Assembly (NCBI GenBank): GCA_021812985.1 | Contig: JAKAMG010000004.1 | Span: 110,848-174,847, forward strand | Reading direction: 5' to 3' | Source: Bacteroidota bacterium | GTDB lineage: Bacteria; Bacteroidota; Ignavibacteria; Kryptoniales; JAKASW01 | Length of the DNA stretch: 64,000 nucleotides | In this document: positions 18,336 to 27,045 of the stretch, piece after piece | Layout: every line of letters starts with the position of its first letter | How positions within the stretch are numbered: the first letter of the stretch is position 1 | Program-made: the position numbers and the translations under genes | Notes under the pieces: generated by a model | Seen by the model: only the letters and a program-made list of their open reading frames with translations | Database searches by the model: none | Told to the model about the DNA's origin: nothing

Positions 18336-19988
18336 CTATTCCATAGCCATCAGGTGATCGCCATGTCCCTTCTTTTTCTTGCTCCGTAGGAATAAGACGG
18401 GTACGATACATAGAAACGTTATCGTCGCGGCGATTAAGAAGTCATCGTCTACCGCCGAGACGAACGCCTGCTGGCTGACATTGTAAAGGAGAAGCGCATT
18501 TGCCCTGGCCGCGGACAAGGCCGAGTTGCCTCCGACCGCCTGCTGCGCAAACTGCTTCAGCCCGATAAGTGCGCTCTGAACGGCCGGCGAATACTTGTTG
18601 ACCGCCTGTCCGTATATAGTCTCATGGAATGTCGTGCGATCTGTCAGAAGGGTACCCATTATGGCAACGCCGAAACTTCCGCCGACCTGTCTCAAAACGT
18701 TATAAAGCCCGGAGGCGCGCGCCATTTTCTCCTTCGGCACTTTTGAAAGCGAGAGCGAGCTAAGCGGGGTGAAGATGAACCCCATACCGAGGCCACGAAG
18801 GTATATCGATATCATCACGGAGTGCGTCTCGGAAAAAAGCGAAAGGAAATGATTGCTGAAGAGACTCAGTGCGAGTACCACGACTCCGTAGAGGGCAAGG
18901 TATTTCGCGTTAAGCCTGTCCGATAAGTATCCCGCAAGAGGTCCCATTGTTCCCTGGAGAAATCCGAGGGGCAGGAAGAGCGATCCCGCCTGGAAGGCCG
19001 TGTAACCCAAACCGTTCTGCAGATACAGCGGGAGAAGGAATGTGCTTCCGAACATTCCCATTCCGAAAATGAAGAGCACCAGGTTCGCCATCGCGAAGTT
19101 GAAATTCCTCATCAGGCTTAGGTCGACCAGCGGTTCGGAGGTATTCAGCTCCACGGCGATGAAGGCGACGAACCCTAGAAGGGAAAGTGCGAAACATGTT
19201 AGTATAAACGGCGATGTCCATCCTCCCGTGTTCCAGTCGGCGTCGCCATCAGACAGGGCAAGTAGAAGGGTCGTCAGAAAGAGCGCCATCGACAGAAATC
19301 CGGCGAGATCGAAGCTGCGCGATTTCTGCGACTGGTACTCGCGCTGTATTACGAGTGTCGCGAAGATTGCGACGATCCCGATCGGCACATTTATATCGTA
19401 AATGGAATGCCAGACATAATTGTCGATGAGGTATCCGCCGAGCGTCGGACCGAGCGAAACGGAGGCCGCCGATGCAACCGACCAGAAACCGATGGCTGTG
19501 CCTCTTTTTTCCGGAGGAAACTCCCTCATGACAATAGCCATGCCGACGGGCATCAAAAGTCCGCCGCCGATTCCCTGAATTATCCGAAATGCAATCAGAG
19601 CGGAGATGCTCCATGACAATGAGCAAAGGAGCGAACCGCCCGTAAAGAGTGTGAGCGCGGTAGCATAAGTCTTCTTATAACCAAACCTGTCCGCAATCCA
19701 GCCCGAAGTCGGAAGCATCACGGCAAGGGCAAGCAGATAAGCAGTCGCCACCCATTTTGCCGTATCCACAGTCACTCCGAAAGTTGCCATGATGGTCGGC
19801 ATCGAAACGTCGACGATGCTGGAGTCAAGCACGACCATGAAAGTCCCGAACATGACATTGAAGAGCACCCACCATTTATACGACGGATGCTCGTGGTGAG
19901 GAATCCCTAACGCGGAAGAAAGCGATCTCCCGCCACCATTTGAACCATGATGTGAGCTGTGATCCGAATTACTATCTTCGTTCTGCAT
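18336..19988 (-). CDS. DHA2-family 14-TM drug exporter, copy 2
   Basis: A 550-residue pump with an N-terminal His/Ser/Gly-rich cytosolic tail ('SSHHGSNGGGRS') before 'HHEHPSYKWWVL'. TM1 reads 'LDSSIVDVSMPTIMA', with Asp in place of the usual Asn. Motif A is 'GWIADRFGYKKTY' and motif C 'VSLGPTLGGYLIDN'. It ends 'LMAME'. Copy 1 starts 11 bases after its stop. By these motifs and by 'NGLGYTAFQAGSLFLPLG' it is closest to copy 3. The expected function is proton-coupled export with the EmrA-like adaptor and TolC-like channel of the operon. Confidence 0.92.
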   Translation of the reverse strand: MQNEDSNSDHSSHHGSNGGGRSLSSALGIPHHEHPSYKWWVLFNVMFGTFMVVLDSSIVDVSMPTIMATFGVTVDTAKWVATAYLLALAVMLPTSGWIADRFGYKKTYATALTLFTGGSLLCSLSWSISALIAFRIIQGIGGGLLMPVGMAIVMREFPPEKRGTAIGFWSVASAASVSLGPTLGGYLIDNYVWHSIYDINVPIGIVAIFATLVIQREYQSQKSRSFDLAGFLSMALFLTTLLLALSDGDADWNTGGWTSPFILTCFALSLLGFVAFIAVELNTSEPLVDLSLMRNFNFAMANLVLFIFGMGMFGSTFLLPLYLQNGLGYTAFQAGSLFLPLGFLQGTMGPLAGYLSDRLNAKYLALYGVVVLALSLFSNHFLSLFSETHSVMISIYLRGLGMGFIFTPLSSLSLSKVPKEKMARASGLYNVLRQVGGSFGVAIMGTLLTDRTTFHETIYGQAVNKYSPAVQSALIGLKQFAQQAVGGNSALSAARANALLLYNVSQQAFVSAVDDDFLIAATITFLCIVPVLFLRSKKKKGHGDHLMAME

Positions 19989-20044
19989 TTCTAGTTTGTT
20001 CTTTAGAAGGGACCCATTTGTCCATCAACCTAGCATTTCAAACT

Positions 20045-21676
20045 TCAATCCATAGCCACGGCGGTTATCTTCTCACCCGCACGCTTCTTGTACCGCAGGA
20101 ATACAATCGGGATCATACACGCGGCAGTTATCAGAGCTGCGACCAGGAAATCGTCGTCGACGGCAGAGACAAAGGCCTGCTGGCTCAGGTTGTAAACGAG
20201 GAGTGCGTTCGCGCGCATAGAAGCAAGCGAGGCACTGCTTCCGAGCACGTTCTGCGCGAACCCTCGAAGCCCGAAGAGGACGTTCTGAGTCACGGGTGAC
20301 GCCGTGTTGACGGCCTGGCCATACATCGTCGTATGGAAAATAGTCCGGTCAGTGAGGAGCGTTCCCATGATGGCGACGCCGAAACTCCCTCCGATCTGGC
20401 GGATGACGTTAAACAGTCCGGAGGCCTGCGCGAGACGCTCCCTTGGAATCTGGGCGAGCGACAGCGTGTTGAGCGGCGTGAAAATCAAGGCCATGCCAAG
20501 CCCGCGAAGATAAAGGGAGACCATAATCTCCGATCTCATGGAAAAGAGAGAGAGGTATCGGTTTACAAACAGACTCAACGCTAGGATCGCGATGCCCACT
20601 GCGGAAACCACCTTCGGATTAGCTTTATCAGAGAGTATGCCGGAGATCGGCCCCATGACGGCCATTATCAGACCGAGCGGGAGAAAAAGCGAGCCGGCCT
20701 GAAATGCGGTAAATCCAAGCCCGTTCTGCAAATAGAGCGGGAGTAGAAAGGTGCTCCCGAACATCCCCATGCCGAATATGAAAAGGATAAGATTGGACAT
20801 GCCGAAATTGAAATTCTTAAGGAGCCGCAGATCGATGAGAGGATCGCGTATGTTGAACTCGACAGTAAGAAACACGACCAAACCGATCAGCGATAGGGCG
20901 AGGCATATAAGGATAAAGGGTGAAGTCCATCCTCCGGTGTTCCACGATGCGTTCCCGTCAGAAAGCGCGACGAGAAGAGGAACGAGGAACAAGACCACCG
21001 AAAGGAAGCCGGTGATGTCGAAGGAACGGGTAGATGCCGTCTTGTACTCGCGCTGGATGACCATTGTCGCGAAGACGCCAAGGATTCCGACTGGCACGTT
21101 TATGTCAAATATGGCGTGCCAGGCAAAGTTGTCGATGAGATAACCTCCAAGGGTCGGTCCCAGCGAGACAGATGCCGCGGACGCTATTGCCCAAAAGCCC
21201 AGCGCGAGACCGCGCTTCTCGGGTGGAAACTCCCGAACGACAATCGCCATTCCGACCGGCATCAGAAGGCCGCCACCTGCCCCCTGCAGTACGCGGAATG
21301 CAATGAGCGCGGTCATGTTCCACGATATCGAGCAGAGAAGCGAACCAGCCGTGAAAAGGGCGAGCCCGAGCGTGTACGTCTTCCTGAAACCGAAGTGGTC
21401 TGCTATCCAACCCGACGTCGGGAGGAATATCGCGAACGCCAGGAGGTAAGCGGTGGCAATCCACTTGACCGTATCGATTCCCACCCCGAAAGTAGCCATG
21501 ACCTTCGCCAGCGAGACGTCGACGATCGTTGAGTCGAGTACCACCATGAAGGTTCCCATCATCACGTTTGCGAGTACCCACCACTTGTACGACGGATGCT
21601 CATGATGAGGGACCCCTATGCTTCCGGACAGGCCGGCGCCGTTCGATCTATTTTCAGAATTTCCATTGCTCTTCAT
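20045..21676 (-). CDS. DHA2-family 14-TM drug exporter, copy 3
   Basis: A 543-residue pump. TM1 motif 'LDSTIVDVSLAKVMA' carries the same Asn-to-Asp change as copy 2. Motif A is 'GWIADHFGFRKTY', and motif C 'VSLGPTLGGYLIDN' is identical to copy 2. The TM14-side loop has 'TASPVTQNVLFGLRGFAQNV', and the C-terminus is 'TAVAMD'. It lies 56 bases upstream of copy 2. The four-copy array suggests duplication followed by substrate divergence; the exported compound cannot be deduced. Confidence 0.92.
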   Translation of the reverse strand: MKSNGNSENRSNGAGLSGSIGVPHHEHPSYKWWVLANVMMGTFMVVLDSTIVDVSLAKVMATFGVGIDTVKWIATAYLLAFAIFLPTSGWIADHFGFRKTYTLGLALFTAGSLLCSISWNMTALIAFRVLQGAGGGLLMPVGMAIVVREFPPEKRGLALGFWAIASAASVSLGPTLGGYLIDNFAWHAIFDINVPVGILGVFATMVIQREYKTASTRSFDITGFLSVVLFLVPLLVALSDGNASWNTGGWTSPFILICLALSLIGLVVFLTVEFNIRDPLIDLRLLKNFNFGMSNLILFIFGMGMFGSTFLLPLYLQNGLGFTAFQAGSLFLPLGLIMAVMGPISGILSDKANPKVVSAVGIAILALSLFVNRYLSLFSMRSEIMVSLYLRGLGMALIFTPLNTLSLAQIPRERLAQASGLFNVIRQIGGSFGVAIMGTLLTDRTIFHTTMYGQAVNTASPVTQNVLFGLRGFAQNVLGSSASLASMRANALLVYNLSQQAFVSAVDDDFLVAALITAACMIPIVFLRYKKRAGEKITAVAMD

Positions 21677-21749
21677 TGAATGTCCTTCTATATAAAAACC
21701 TCACTTACACAAGAACGTCCGGTCCCGCCGGACTTCACAAAAGCCGGTC

Positions 21750-23360
21750 TCAATCCATCGCGACAGCTTTGACTCCCGCCTGTGGCCTCTTCCTGCGCAA
21801 AAAGAAGATGGGAATCAGACAGAGTATTGTAATCGCGCCGGCGACCAGGAAGTCGTCGTTTACCGCTGAAACGAACGCCTGCTTCATAACGTGTCCGATG
21901 ATGAGACCCTTTCCACGCATGGATGACACATTGCCCGAACCTCCCACGACGTGCTGGGAAAAATGCGTGAGCTTGTCCATCGTGTTCCGGAAGGCGGAGG
22001 AGTGCTGGTCGACGGCAATCCCGTATGAGGCGGTATGAAATATCACCCGCCTGGTCAGAAGCGTTCCAAAGAGGGCCACGCCGAAGCTTCCACCAACCTG
22101 CCTTATCACGTTGAACAGCCCCGAGGCCTGTGCCATCTTGTGCTTGGGAACGTTCGCGAGGGCCAGCGTGCTCAGCGGCGTGAACATAAGCCCCATAGCA
22201 AACCCCCTGAGATAAAGGGGGAGCATGATCTGTGAGTGCATAGAGTACAACGACAGGAAATAATTCAGATACATGCTGATCCCGAGGAGGATTATTCCGA
22301 CCGCCGCAGGTATGCGGGCGTCCACTCTGTCAGACATGAAACCCGCCACGGGGGCCATGATTCCCTGCAGAATCCCCACGGGGAGAAAAACGAGCCCAGC
22401 CTGGAATGGCGTGTAGTTGAGGGAGTTCTGAAGGTAGAGCGGCATCAGAAAAGTGCTCCCGAACATGCCGAGCCCGAATATAAACAGAACAATGTTCGTG
22501 AGCCCGAAATTGAAATCCTCCAGGAGCTTGAGCTCTATCAAAGGATGCTTCACGTTGAACTCGGCAACGAGAAAGACGACGAGTCCAAGAACGGACAGGC
22601 CGAAACAAACGAGAATGAACGGAGAAGTCCAGCCGCCTGTGTTCCATGATGCGTTGCCATCAGTCAGCGCCAGGAGAAGAAAGGTGAGAAAGACCGAGAC
22701 CGACACGAATCCTATCAGGTCAAAACCCCGCGTGTGCTCAGTCTTGTATTCGCGTTGGACAACCATGGTAGCGAAAATGCCCAAAATGCCGACGGGGACG
22801 TTGACGTAGAATATCGTGTGCCAGGAGAAATTGTCGATCAGGTAGCCGCCTATCAGCGGGCCGAACGAAACCGAGGCCGCCGCGGCTATGGACCAGAACC
22901 CGAGCGCGATCCCCCTCCTTTCGGGAGGAAACTCCCTTGTCACTATCGCCATTCCGACTGGCATGAGGAATCCCGCGCCGGCGCCCTGGATGACGCGAAA
23001 GGCGACAAGAGCGTTCTCGTTCCATGCGGTGCCGCAAAGGAAAGAACCGACAGTGAAAAGGAAGAGGGCTAACGCGTATGTGCGCTTGTATCCGAAGTGA
23101 TCTGCGACCCACCCGGATGTGGGGAGCATGACCGCGAGAATCAACAGATAAGCCGTCATGACCCATTCGATCTTGTCGATAGTCACGCCGAACGTCGCCA
23201 TTATCTTGGGAAGTCCGACGTTGACTATAGTCGAGTCGAGAACGGCCATGAACGTTCCAATCATCACGTTGCCCAACACAAGCCACTTGTAAAACTGATG
23301 GCTGTGATGCAGCACGGACGATGGATTGCGCGCGGAACCCGCGTCAAGCGCCAGCGACAT
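21750..23360 (-). CDS. DHA2-family 14-TM drug exporter, copy 4 (adaptor-proximal)
   Basis: A 536-residue pump immediately downstream of the adaptor gene (10-base gap). TM1 is 'LDSTIVNVGLPKIMA', motif A 'GWVADHFGYKRTY', motif C 'VSFGPLIGGYLIDN'. The C-terminus is 'KAVAMD'. Because it is adaptor-proximal and shares its motifs with copy 1, it may represent the original EmrAB pair, with later copies added downstream. Localisation is the inner membrane. Confidence 0.93.
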   Translation of the reverse strand: MSLALDAGSARNPSSVLHHSHQFYKWLVLGNVMIGTFMAVLDSTIVNVGLPKIMATFGVTIDKIEWVMTAYLLILAVMLPTSGWVADHFGYKRTYALALFLFTVGSFLCGTAWNENALVAFRVIQGAGAGFLMPVGMAIVTREFPPERRGIALGFWSIAAAASVSFGPLIGGYLIDNFSWHTIFYVNVPVGILGIFATMVVQREYKTEHTRGFDLIGFVSVSVFLTFLLLALTDGNASWNTGGWTSPFILVCFGLSVLGLVVFLVAEFNVKHPLIELKLLEDFNFGLTNIVLFIFGLGMFGSTFLMPLYLQNSLNYTPFQAGLVFLPVGILQGIMAPVAGFMSDRVDARIPAAVGIILLGISMYLNYFLSLYSMHSQIMLPLYLRGFAMGLMFTPLSTLALANVPKHKMAQASGLFNVIRQVGGSFGVALFGTLLTRRVIFHTASYGIAVDQHSSAFRNTMDKLTHFSQHVVGGSGNVSSMRGKGLIIGHVMKQAFVSAVNDDFLVAGAITILCLIPIFFLRRKRPQAGVKAVAMD

Positions 23361-23370
23361 TTCCGGATTC

Positions 23371-24381
23371 CTACTTCACCTTCACAGACACTTCGACCGA
23401 CATTCCAGGTCTCAGCACGGGCTTATGACCTAGCATCGCCGAAGGATCGTCTATGGAAATCTTCACCGGAACTCGCTGTGTAACCTTGGTGAAGTTTCCC
23501 GAGGCGTTGTCAGGCGGTATCAACGAAAATTCGGAGGCTGTGTAGCTTCCTATCTCGAAGACCTTACCTGTGAACTTCACTCCCGGGTAGGTATCGACGT
23601 TGATTTCCACCGGGTCTCCAACATGTATATGACCGAGCTTGGTCTCCTCGAGGTTTGCGGTGACCCAAACGTTCTTCAGATCATAGATGGTAAAGATCGG
23701 CTGCCCCGGCTGTACCACATCGCCCGTGAGGACCCACCTCTTTGCCACCACGCCGTCTATCGGGGAATTGACTACTGTGTTCAGGAGCTGCGCTTCGACG
23801 ACGCCGAGCTGGGCCCTTGCGGTTGGAATTCTCGACTGGGCGATGGCGAGCTCTGCGCGCGCCGCTTCGAGGGCCTGCTGCGCGTGCTGGTACTGTTCCT
23901 TGGTTACAATTCCGCCCTTGTATTGAACCTCCGCGCGGTTGAAGTCCTCCTGTGCGCGGTTGACCTGCACCTGTGCCAGCGGCACGCTCTGCTCCGCGAG
24001 CTGGAGCCCCGCCTTTGCCGAGGCTTCCTGTGCGCGCAGATCAGTGTCGTCAAGCCTGACGAGCACTTGTCCTGCCTTCACGGTATCTCCCTCGTCCGTG
24101 CCGAGGTAAACGATCCTTCCGAGCATCTTCGTGCTTACGGCGACGTTGTTCGCATCGACGAATGCGTCGTCTGTCGAGACGAAGTCCTGCATGTTCATGT
24201 ACCAGTAATAGCCTGCGATCGCGAGTCCCGTCAGCACCAGGAGTATCGGGATGATGACCCGCTTCTTACGGAACAATGGAACATCATCGATGTCCTCGTC
24301 TCCATCTCCGTTCTGCGAAGGACCTTGATTTCTCAGCATGTTCTGATCCAGGTCTTTATCGTGTTTCTCTTTCGTTTCCAT
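23371..24381 (-). CDS. EmrA/HlyD-type membrane fusion (adaptor) protein
   Basis: ATG 24381 follows AAGGAA; the TTG one codon upstream is less likely. The 336-residue protein has a cytosolic N-terminus rich in charge, one TM helix (~40-60, 'VIIPILLVLTGLAIAGYYW'), then the lipoyl/barrel halves ('FVDANNVAVSTKMLGRI', 'VKAGQVLVRLDD'), a coiled hairpin near 100-180, and a C-terminal barrel ('VEINVDTYPGVKFTGKV'). It bridges the inner-membrane pump and the TolC channel. Only one adaptor gene serves four pump genes. It starts 15 bases after the TetR stop. Confidence 0.93.
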   Translation of the reverse strand: METKEKHDKDLDQNMLRNQGPSQNGDGDEDIDDVPLFRKKRVIIPILLVLTGLAIAGYYWYMNMQDFVSTDDAFVDANNVAVSTKMLGRIVYLGTDEGDTVKAGQVLVRLDDTDLRAQEASAKAGLQLAEQSVPLAQVQVNRAQEDFNRAEVQYKGGIVTKEQYQHAQQALEAARAELAIAQSRIPTARAQLGVVEAQLLNTVVNSPIDGVVAKRWVLTGDVVQPGQPIFTIYDLKNVWVTANLEETKLGHIHVGDPVEINVDTYPGVKFTGKVFEIGSYTASEFSLIPPDNASGNFTKVTQRVPVKISIDDPSAMLGHKPVLRPGMSVEVSVKVK

Positions 24382-24396
24382 CAATCGTTTCCTTAT

Positions 24397-25008
24397 TTAT
24401 TTCCTTTTAATTATTCCGTTCAAAATCACTTCGGCGATCTGTCTTGCGGATTCCTCGAGGACATTGTAAGTTTCGTCGTCCAGCCTGTTCTCTCGTTTGA
24501 GGAGGAGCCAGGCGCGTGGACCGTAAAACATCTGCATGATAATCTCAGCTGATTGCTGCGGATCCTTCACTTCGAAATCTCCGGAAGCGCCGCCGAGCTC
24601 AAGAATCTTCCTGAGGAGTGCCACCTCCTGCTGTTGAAAATCCTTGAAGAGTTCGAGGTGTGAGGCCCGCGATTCGGCAGACTGCTGTATCTGCAAAGCC
24701 CTTAGGTTGGCCAGGTTCCTGAAGTACTCGACGCGCTTCGCCGCGTACTGGCGAAGCATGTCGCAGGCGGGAAGCTTCTCTTCAATCATAGACCTGATAT
24801 CTTCAAGGAACTGGTCTTTCTCCTGCCTGATTACTTCGTTGAAGAGTCCTTCCTTCGTCGGGAAGTAGTAGTAAAGCGAGGCCTTCCCCATCCCGACATC
24901 GGCGGCAATCTCGTCCATCGTAACCTTCGAGAAGCCGTAGTACGCAAACCTTTTACGGGCCGCGTCGAGTATGAGCGCCTGCTTTTCAGACGATAGTTGC
25001 TCTGCCAT
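24397..25008 (-). CDS. TetR-family regulator of the export operon
   Basis: A 203-residue repressor-type protein. The N-terminal helix-turn-helix spans about 27-53 ('TMDEIAADVGMGKASLYYYF' covers its core), and the C-terminal ligand domain has no assignable specificity. It is the first gene of the operon, 15 bases before the adaptor gene, so it most likely controls its own operon and senses an exported compound. The upstream region has TTCGAC/GTCGAA repeats and a hairpin covering the ribosome-binding site, described separately. Confidence 0.92.
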   Translation of the reverse strand: MAEQLSSEKQALILDAARKRFAYYGFSKVTMDEIAADVGMGKASLYYYFPTKEGLFNEVIRQEKDQFLEDIRSMIEEKLPACDMLRQYAAKRVEYFRNLANLRALQIQQSAESRASHLELFKDFQQQEVALLRKILELGGASGDFEVKDPQQSAEIIMQMFYGPRAWLLLKRENRLDDETYNVLEESARQIAEVILNGIIKRK

Positions 25009-25017
25009 TAGCTTATC

Positions 25018-25033
25018 CTCCCTTTCGAGGGAG
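25018..25033 (-). promoter_or_regulatory. Hairpin that includes the tetR Shine-Dalgarno
   Basis: On the minus strand CTCCCT-CGAA-AGGGAG forms a 6-bp perfect stem with a four-base loop. The 3' arm contains most of the AGGGAGGA ribosome-binding site for ATG 25008, so folding would hide it. Confidence 0.45.
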
Positions 25034-25072
25034 TTAGCTTGTACGTCGCTTCAATGTATTTTCCTGTCATTT

Positions 25073-25115
25073 TTCGACCCTATAACGATTCGACTGTTTC
25101 AGTAATTGCGTCGAA
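25073..25115. promoter_or_regulatory. Candidate TetR operator repeats
   Basis: TTCGAC at 25089-25094 and GTCGAA at 25110-25115 form an inverted repeat with a 15-base spacer. A third TTCGAC is at 25073-25078. They lie 65-107 bases upstream of the tetR start, where an autoregulatory site is expected. The half-sites are short, so the call is tentative. Confidence 0.35.
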
Positions 25116-25735
25116 ATATAGAACACGAATCCCCGCTAATCAAGTTCCCTGAATGCCAAAATTGTTAGTAGTTCCCCGAAGGTCTGCCTCCGTTTATCTG
25201 CATACCCTTATTTTGGAACGTATTTAGGGTATTCTTGATTTCCTCTTCCGAGCGGAGGAGGCATGGAGATGAACTTAGTACCGCAAGGTGGATGTCGACT
25301 GTTCTACCCTTATTACGCCCAAGATGGCAAATCCCAAACTAGTGCAGGATTGGAGGGAACTCGGGTTCAAATGTCGAGCTGAGGGAGGTTCTTGCTGGCT
25401 TAGCTCCTCATTTCATATTGCCATTAGTCATTTCCGGGACGCGGGACAGATCGAAGGGAGGAGAAGAAGTTTGCACGGGAGTCTCATGGTAAAGGAAGAC
25501 ACAGGGACAACGTGGCCCCCCAGACGTGAAGACGAAGACCATGGTAGCCATGGGTCCTCCCAATGGCGTGATGAGACCAAAAGATAAGTGTCATCTAAGA
25601 AGTACAATGCCGCCGATCGGCCTCCCGACCTGCCGCATAACGATCGAGCGTCAATCTGCCTGCCGCTTCATGATCGCTTCGTCAAGAAATCCACCTGAGG
25701 CTTAGATGTGTCGCTTCATCCGTTGCGGCGCACCA
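25116..25735. other. Long intergenic stretch without a convincing conserved gene
   Basis: About 620 bases between the divergent tetR promoter region and the 3' end of the maturase gene. A 99-codon open frame at 25288-25587 has no SD and unusual composition, and I reject it. A 39-codon frame with a strong SD (25263) is listed separately. A 10-bp palindrome GCCGATCGGC lies at 25612-25621. Otherwise I see only decayed sequence. Confidence 0.5.
25263..25382 (+). CDS. Possible 39-residue small protein
   Basis: ATG 25263 is preceded at close range by GGAGGAGG (25254-25261), the strongest ribosome-binding site in this gap. The frame encodes 39 residues starting 'MEMNLVPQGGCRLFYPYY' and ends at TGA 25380-25382. 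No hydrophobic segment or known motif is visible. The SD spacing is only one to two bases from the first ATG, but seven from the second (ATG 25269). Expression is unproven. Confidence 0.2.
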   Translation: MEMNLVPQGGCRLFYPYYAQDGKSQTSAGLEGTRVQMSS

Positions 25736-27028
25736 CTATGAGGCTGTCGTGCGGTCGCAGCAATTCTTGTATTTCAAACCGCTCCCGCAGGGACAGGGTT
25801 CGTTTCTTCCAACCGACAAAGAAGGAAATCCTTTGTCTTTCTCCTTGGCCCAATACATTACATTCGCCGGCGGACGCCGATTCGCGAGTTCTCGTGCCAT
25901 GAACTTCATGTAAGGATCGATGTGATGAAAGAAATACTTGTACCCTTCGCACAGATAATTGAGTCCGTCTTCGCCGGATGGAGTCTTAATGAATCTGTTT
26001 TTCGGACATTCGCCGTTGCAGGCGAAGCGGACACTGCATTCGAGACAGTACTTGGGAAGCTTGTGCAACTTGTCGTCGCCGAACTTCGTTTGTTTGGGTG
26101 AAAGGGCCAGAGCACTTAGATGGTCATTCATCATGTTGCCGAGCCTGTTCTCGACGTTCACGAAATGGTCGCATGAATAGACATCACCATTGTGTTCCAT
26201 GGCAAGCGCGGAACCGCACTTCTCCTTGAACACACATAGGCTCGGCTCCATCCCCGCCCAGCTTTCGAGCGACACGTCGAAGATTTGGATGAAGTATTTG
26301 CCGACGTCATGCCTCACCCATTCGTCGAAAATCATGCCAAGGAACTTACCGTATTGAAGAGGTTCGACGGAATAGTCTTCCACAACTGGTTCACTGGTGG
26401 GTGAAGCCGGTTCGGAAGCGTTGGATTTAGTTTCGACGATCGGAATAAATTGCATGAACCTGCTCCCTATTCCCTTCAGGAAATTGTAAACCTCCAGCGG
26501 TCTGTACGCGTTTTCCTTCTGAACACATGTGAGCGTGTTGAATTCAACCCGGTGTTTCAGAATACACTTCACCCCTTCCATGACTTTCTCGAAGGATGGC
26601 TGACCTCCCTTGTATACCCTGTACCTGTCGTGTATCTCCTGCGGGCCGTCAATCGACAGACCGACCAGGAAACGGTTCTCCGAGAGGAACCCGCACCATT
26701 CATCGTTCAGCAACACGCCGTTGGTCTGGAAAGTGTTTTCTATCTTCCGCCCGCCGGAGTATTTTTTTTCGAGCTCCACAACCTTGCGGAAGAAATCCAC
26801 TCCTAGAAGTGTCGGCTCACCCCCCTGCCAGGCAAATGTTATTGCCGGTGAATCCTGAGACCCTATGTAATCCCGGATGTACTTGTCGAGTACATCTTCG
26901 GGCATTGTCCATTGACCAGTGCCGGGATAGAGCTTTTCCTTTTCTAGGTAGAAGCAATAACCGCAGTCAAGGTTGCATAGCGGCCCCACCGGCTTCACCA
27001 TTATGTGAAACAAACCGGGACCAGGCAT
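25736..27028 (-). CDS. Anaerobic sulfatase-maturating radical SAM enzyme with C-terminal SEC-C motif
   Basis: I use ATG 27028 (430 residues), which has an AAGGA seven bases upstream; an in-frame start at 27070 would overlap the sulfatase gene. The radical-SAM cysteines are C18-x3-C22-x2-C25 ('CNLDCGYC'). The C-terminal SPASM-type region carries two more iron-sulfur sites ('CGSALAMEHNGDVYSCDHF', then 'CLECSVRFACNGECPKN'). The last ~25 residues add a zinc-binding SEC-C motif ('PCPCGSGLKYKNCC'). The family converts the Cys (or Ser) of sulfatases to formylglycine. It lies directly downstream of a Cys-type sulfatase, matching that role. Confidence 0.93.
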   Translation of the reverse strand: MPGPGLFHIMVKPVGPLCNLDCGYCFYLEKEKLYPGTGQWTMPEDVLDKYIRDYIGSQDSPAITFAWQGGEPTLLGVDFFRKVVELEKKYSGGRKIENTFQTNGVLLNDEWCGFLSENRFLVGLSIDGPQEIHDRYRVYKGGQPSFEKVMEGVKCILKHRVEFNTLTCVQKENAYRPLEVYNFLKGIGSRFMQFIPIVETKSNASEPASPTSEPVVEDYSVEPLQYGKFLGMIFDEWVRHDVGKYFIQIFDVSLESWAGMEPSLCVFKEKCGSALAMEHNGDVYSCDHFVNVENRLGNMMNDHLSALALSPKQTKFGDDKLHKLPKYCLECSVRFACNGECPKNRFIKTPSGEDGLNYLCEGYKYFFHHIDPYMKFMARELANRRPPANVMYWAKEKDKGFPSLSVGRNEPCPCGSGLKYKNCCDRTTAS

Positions 27029-27045
27029 GATTAATCCTTGCGTTT

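Noticed and set aside
23623..24552. A 309-codon open frame antisense to the adaptor and tetR genes
   Set aside because: It crosses the junction of two solid genes on the other strand and its product is Leu/Arg/Cys-rich without domains.
25288..25587. A 99-codon open frame in the gap after tetR
   Set aside because: No SD, charge-biased and low-complexity C-terminus, no recognisable fold; more likely chance.
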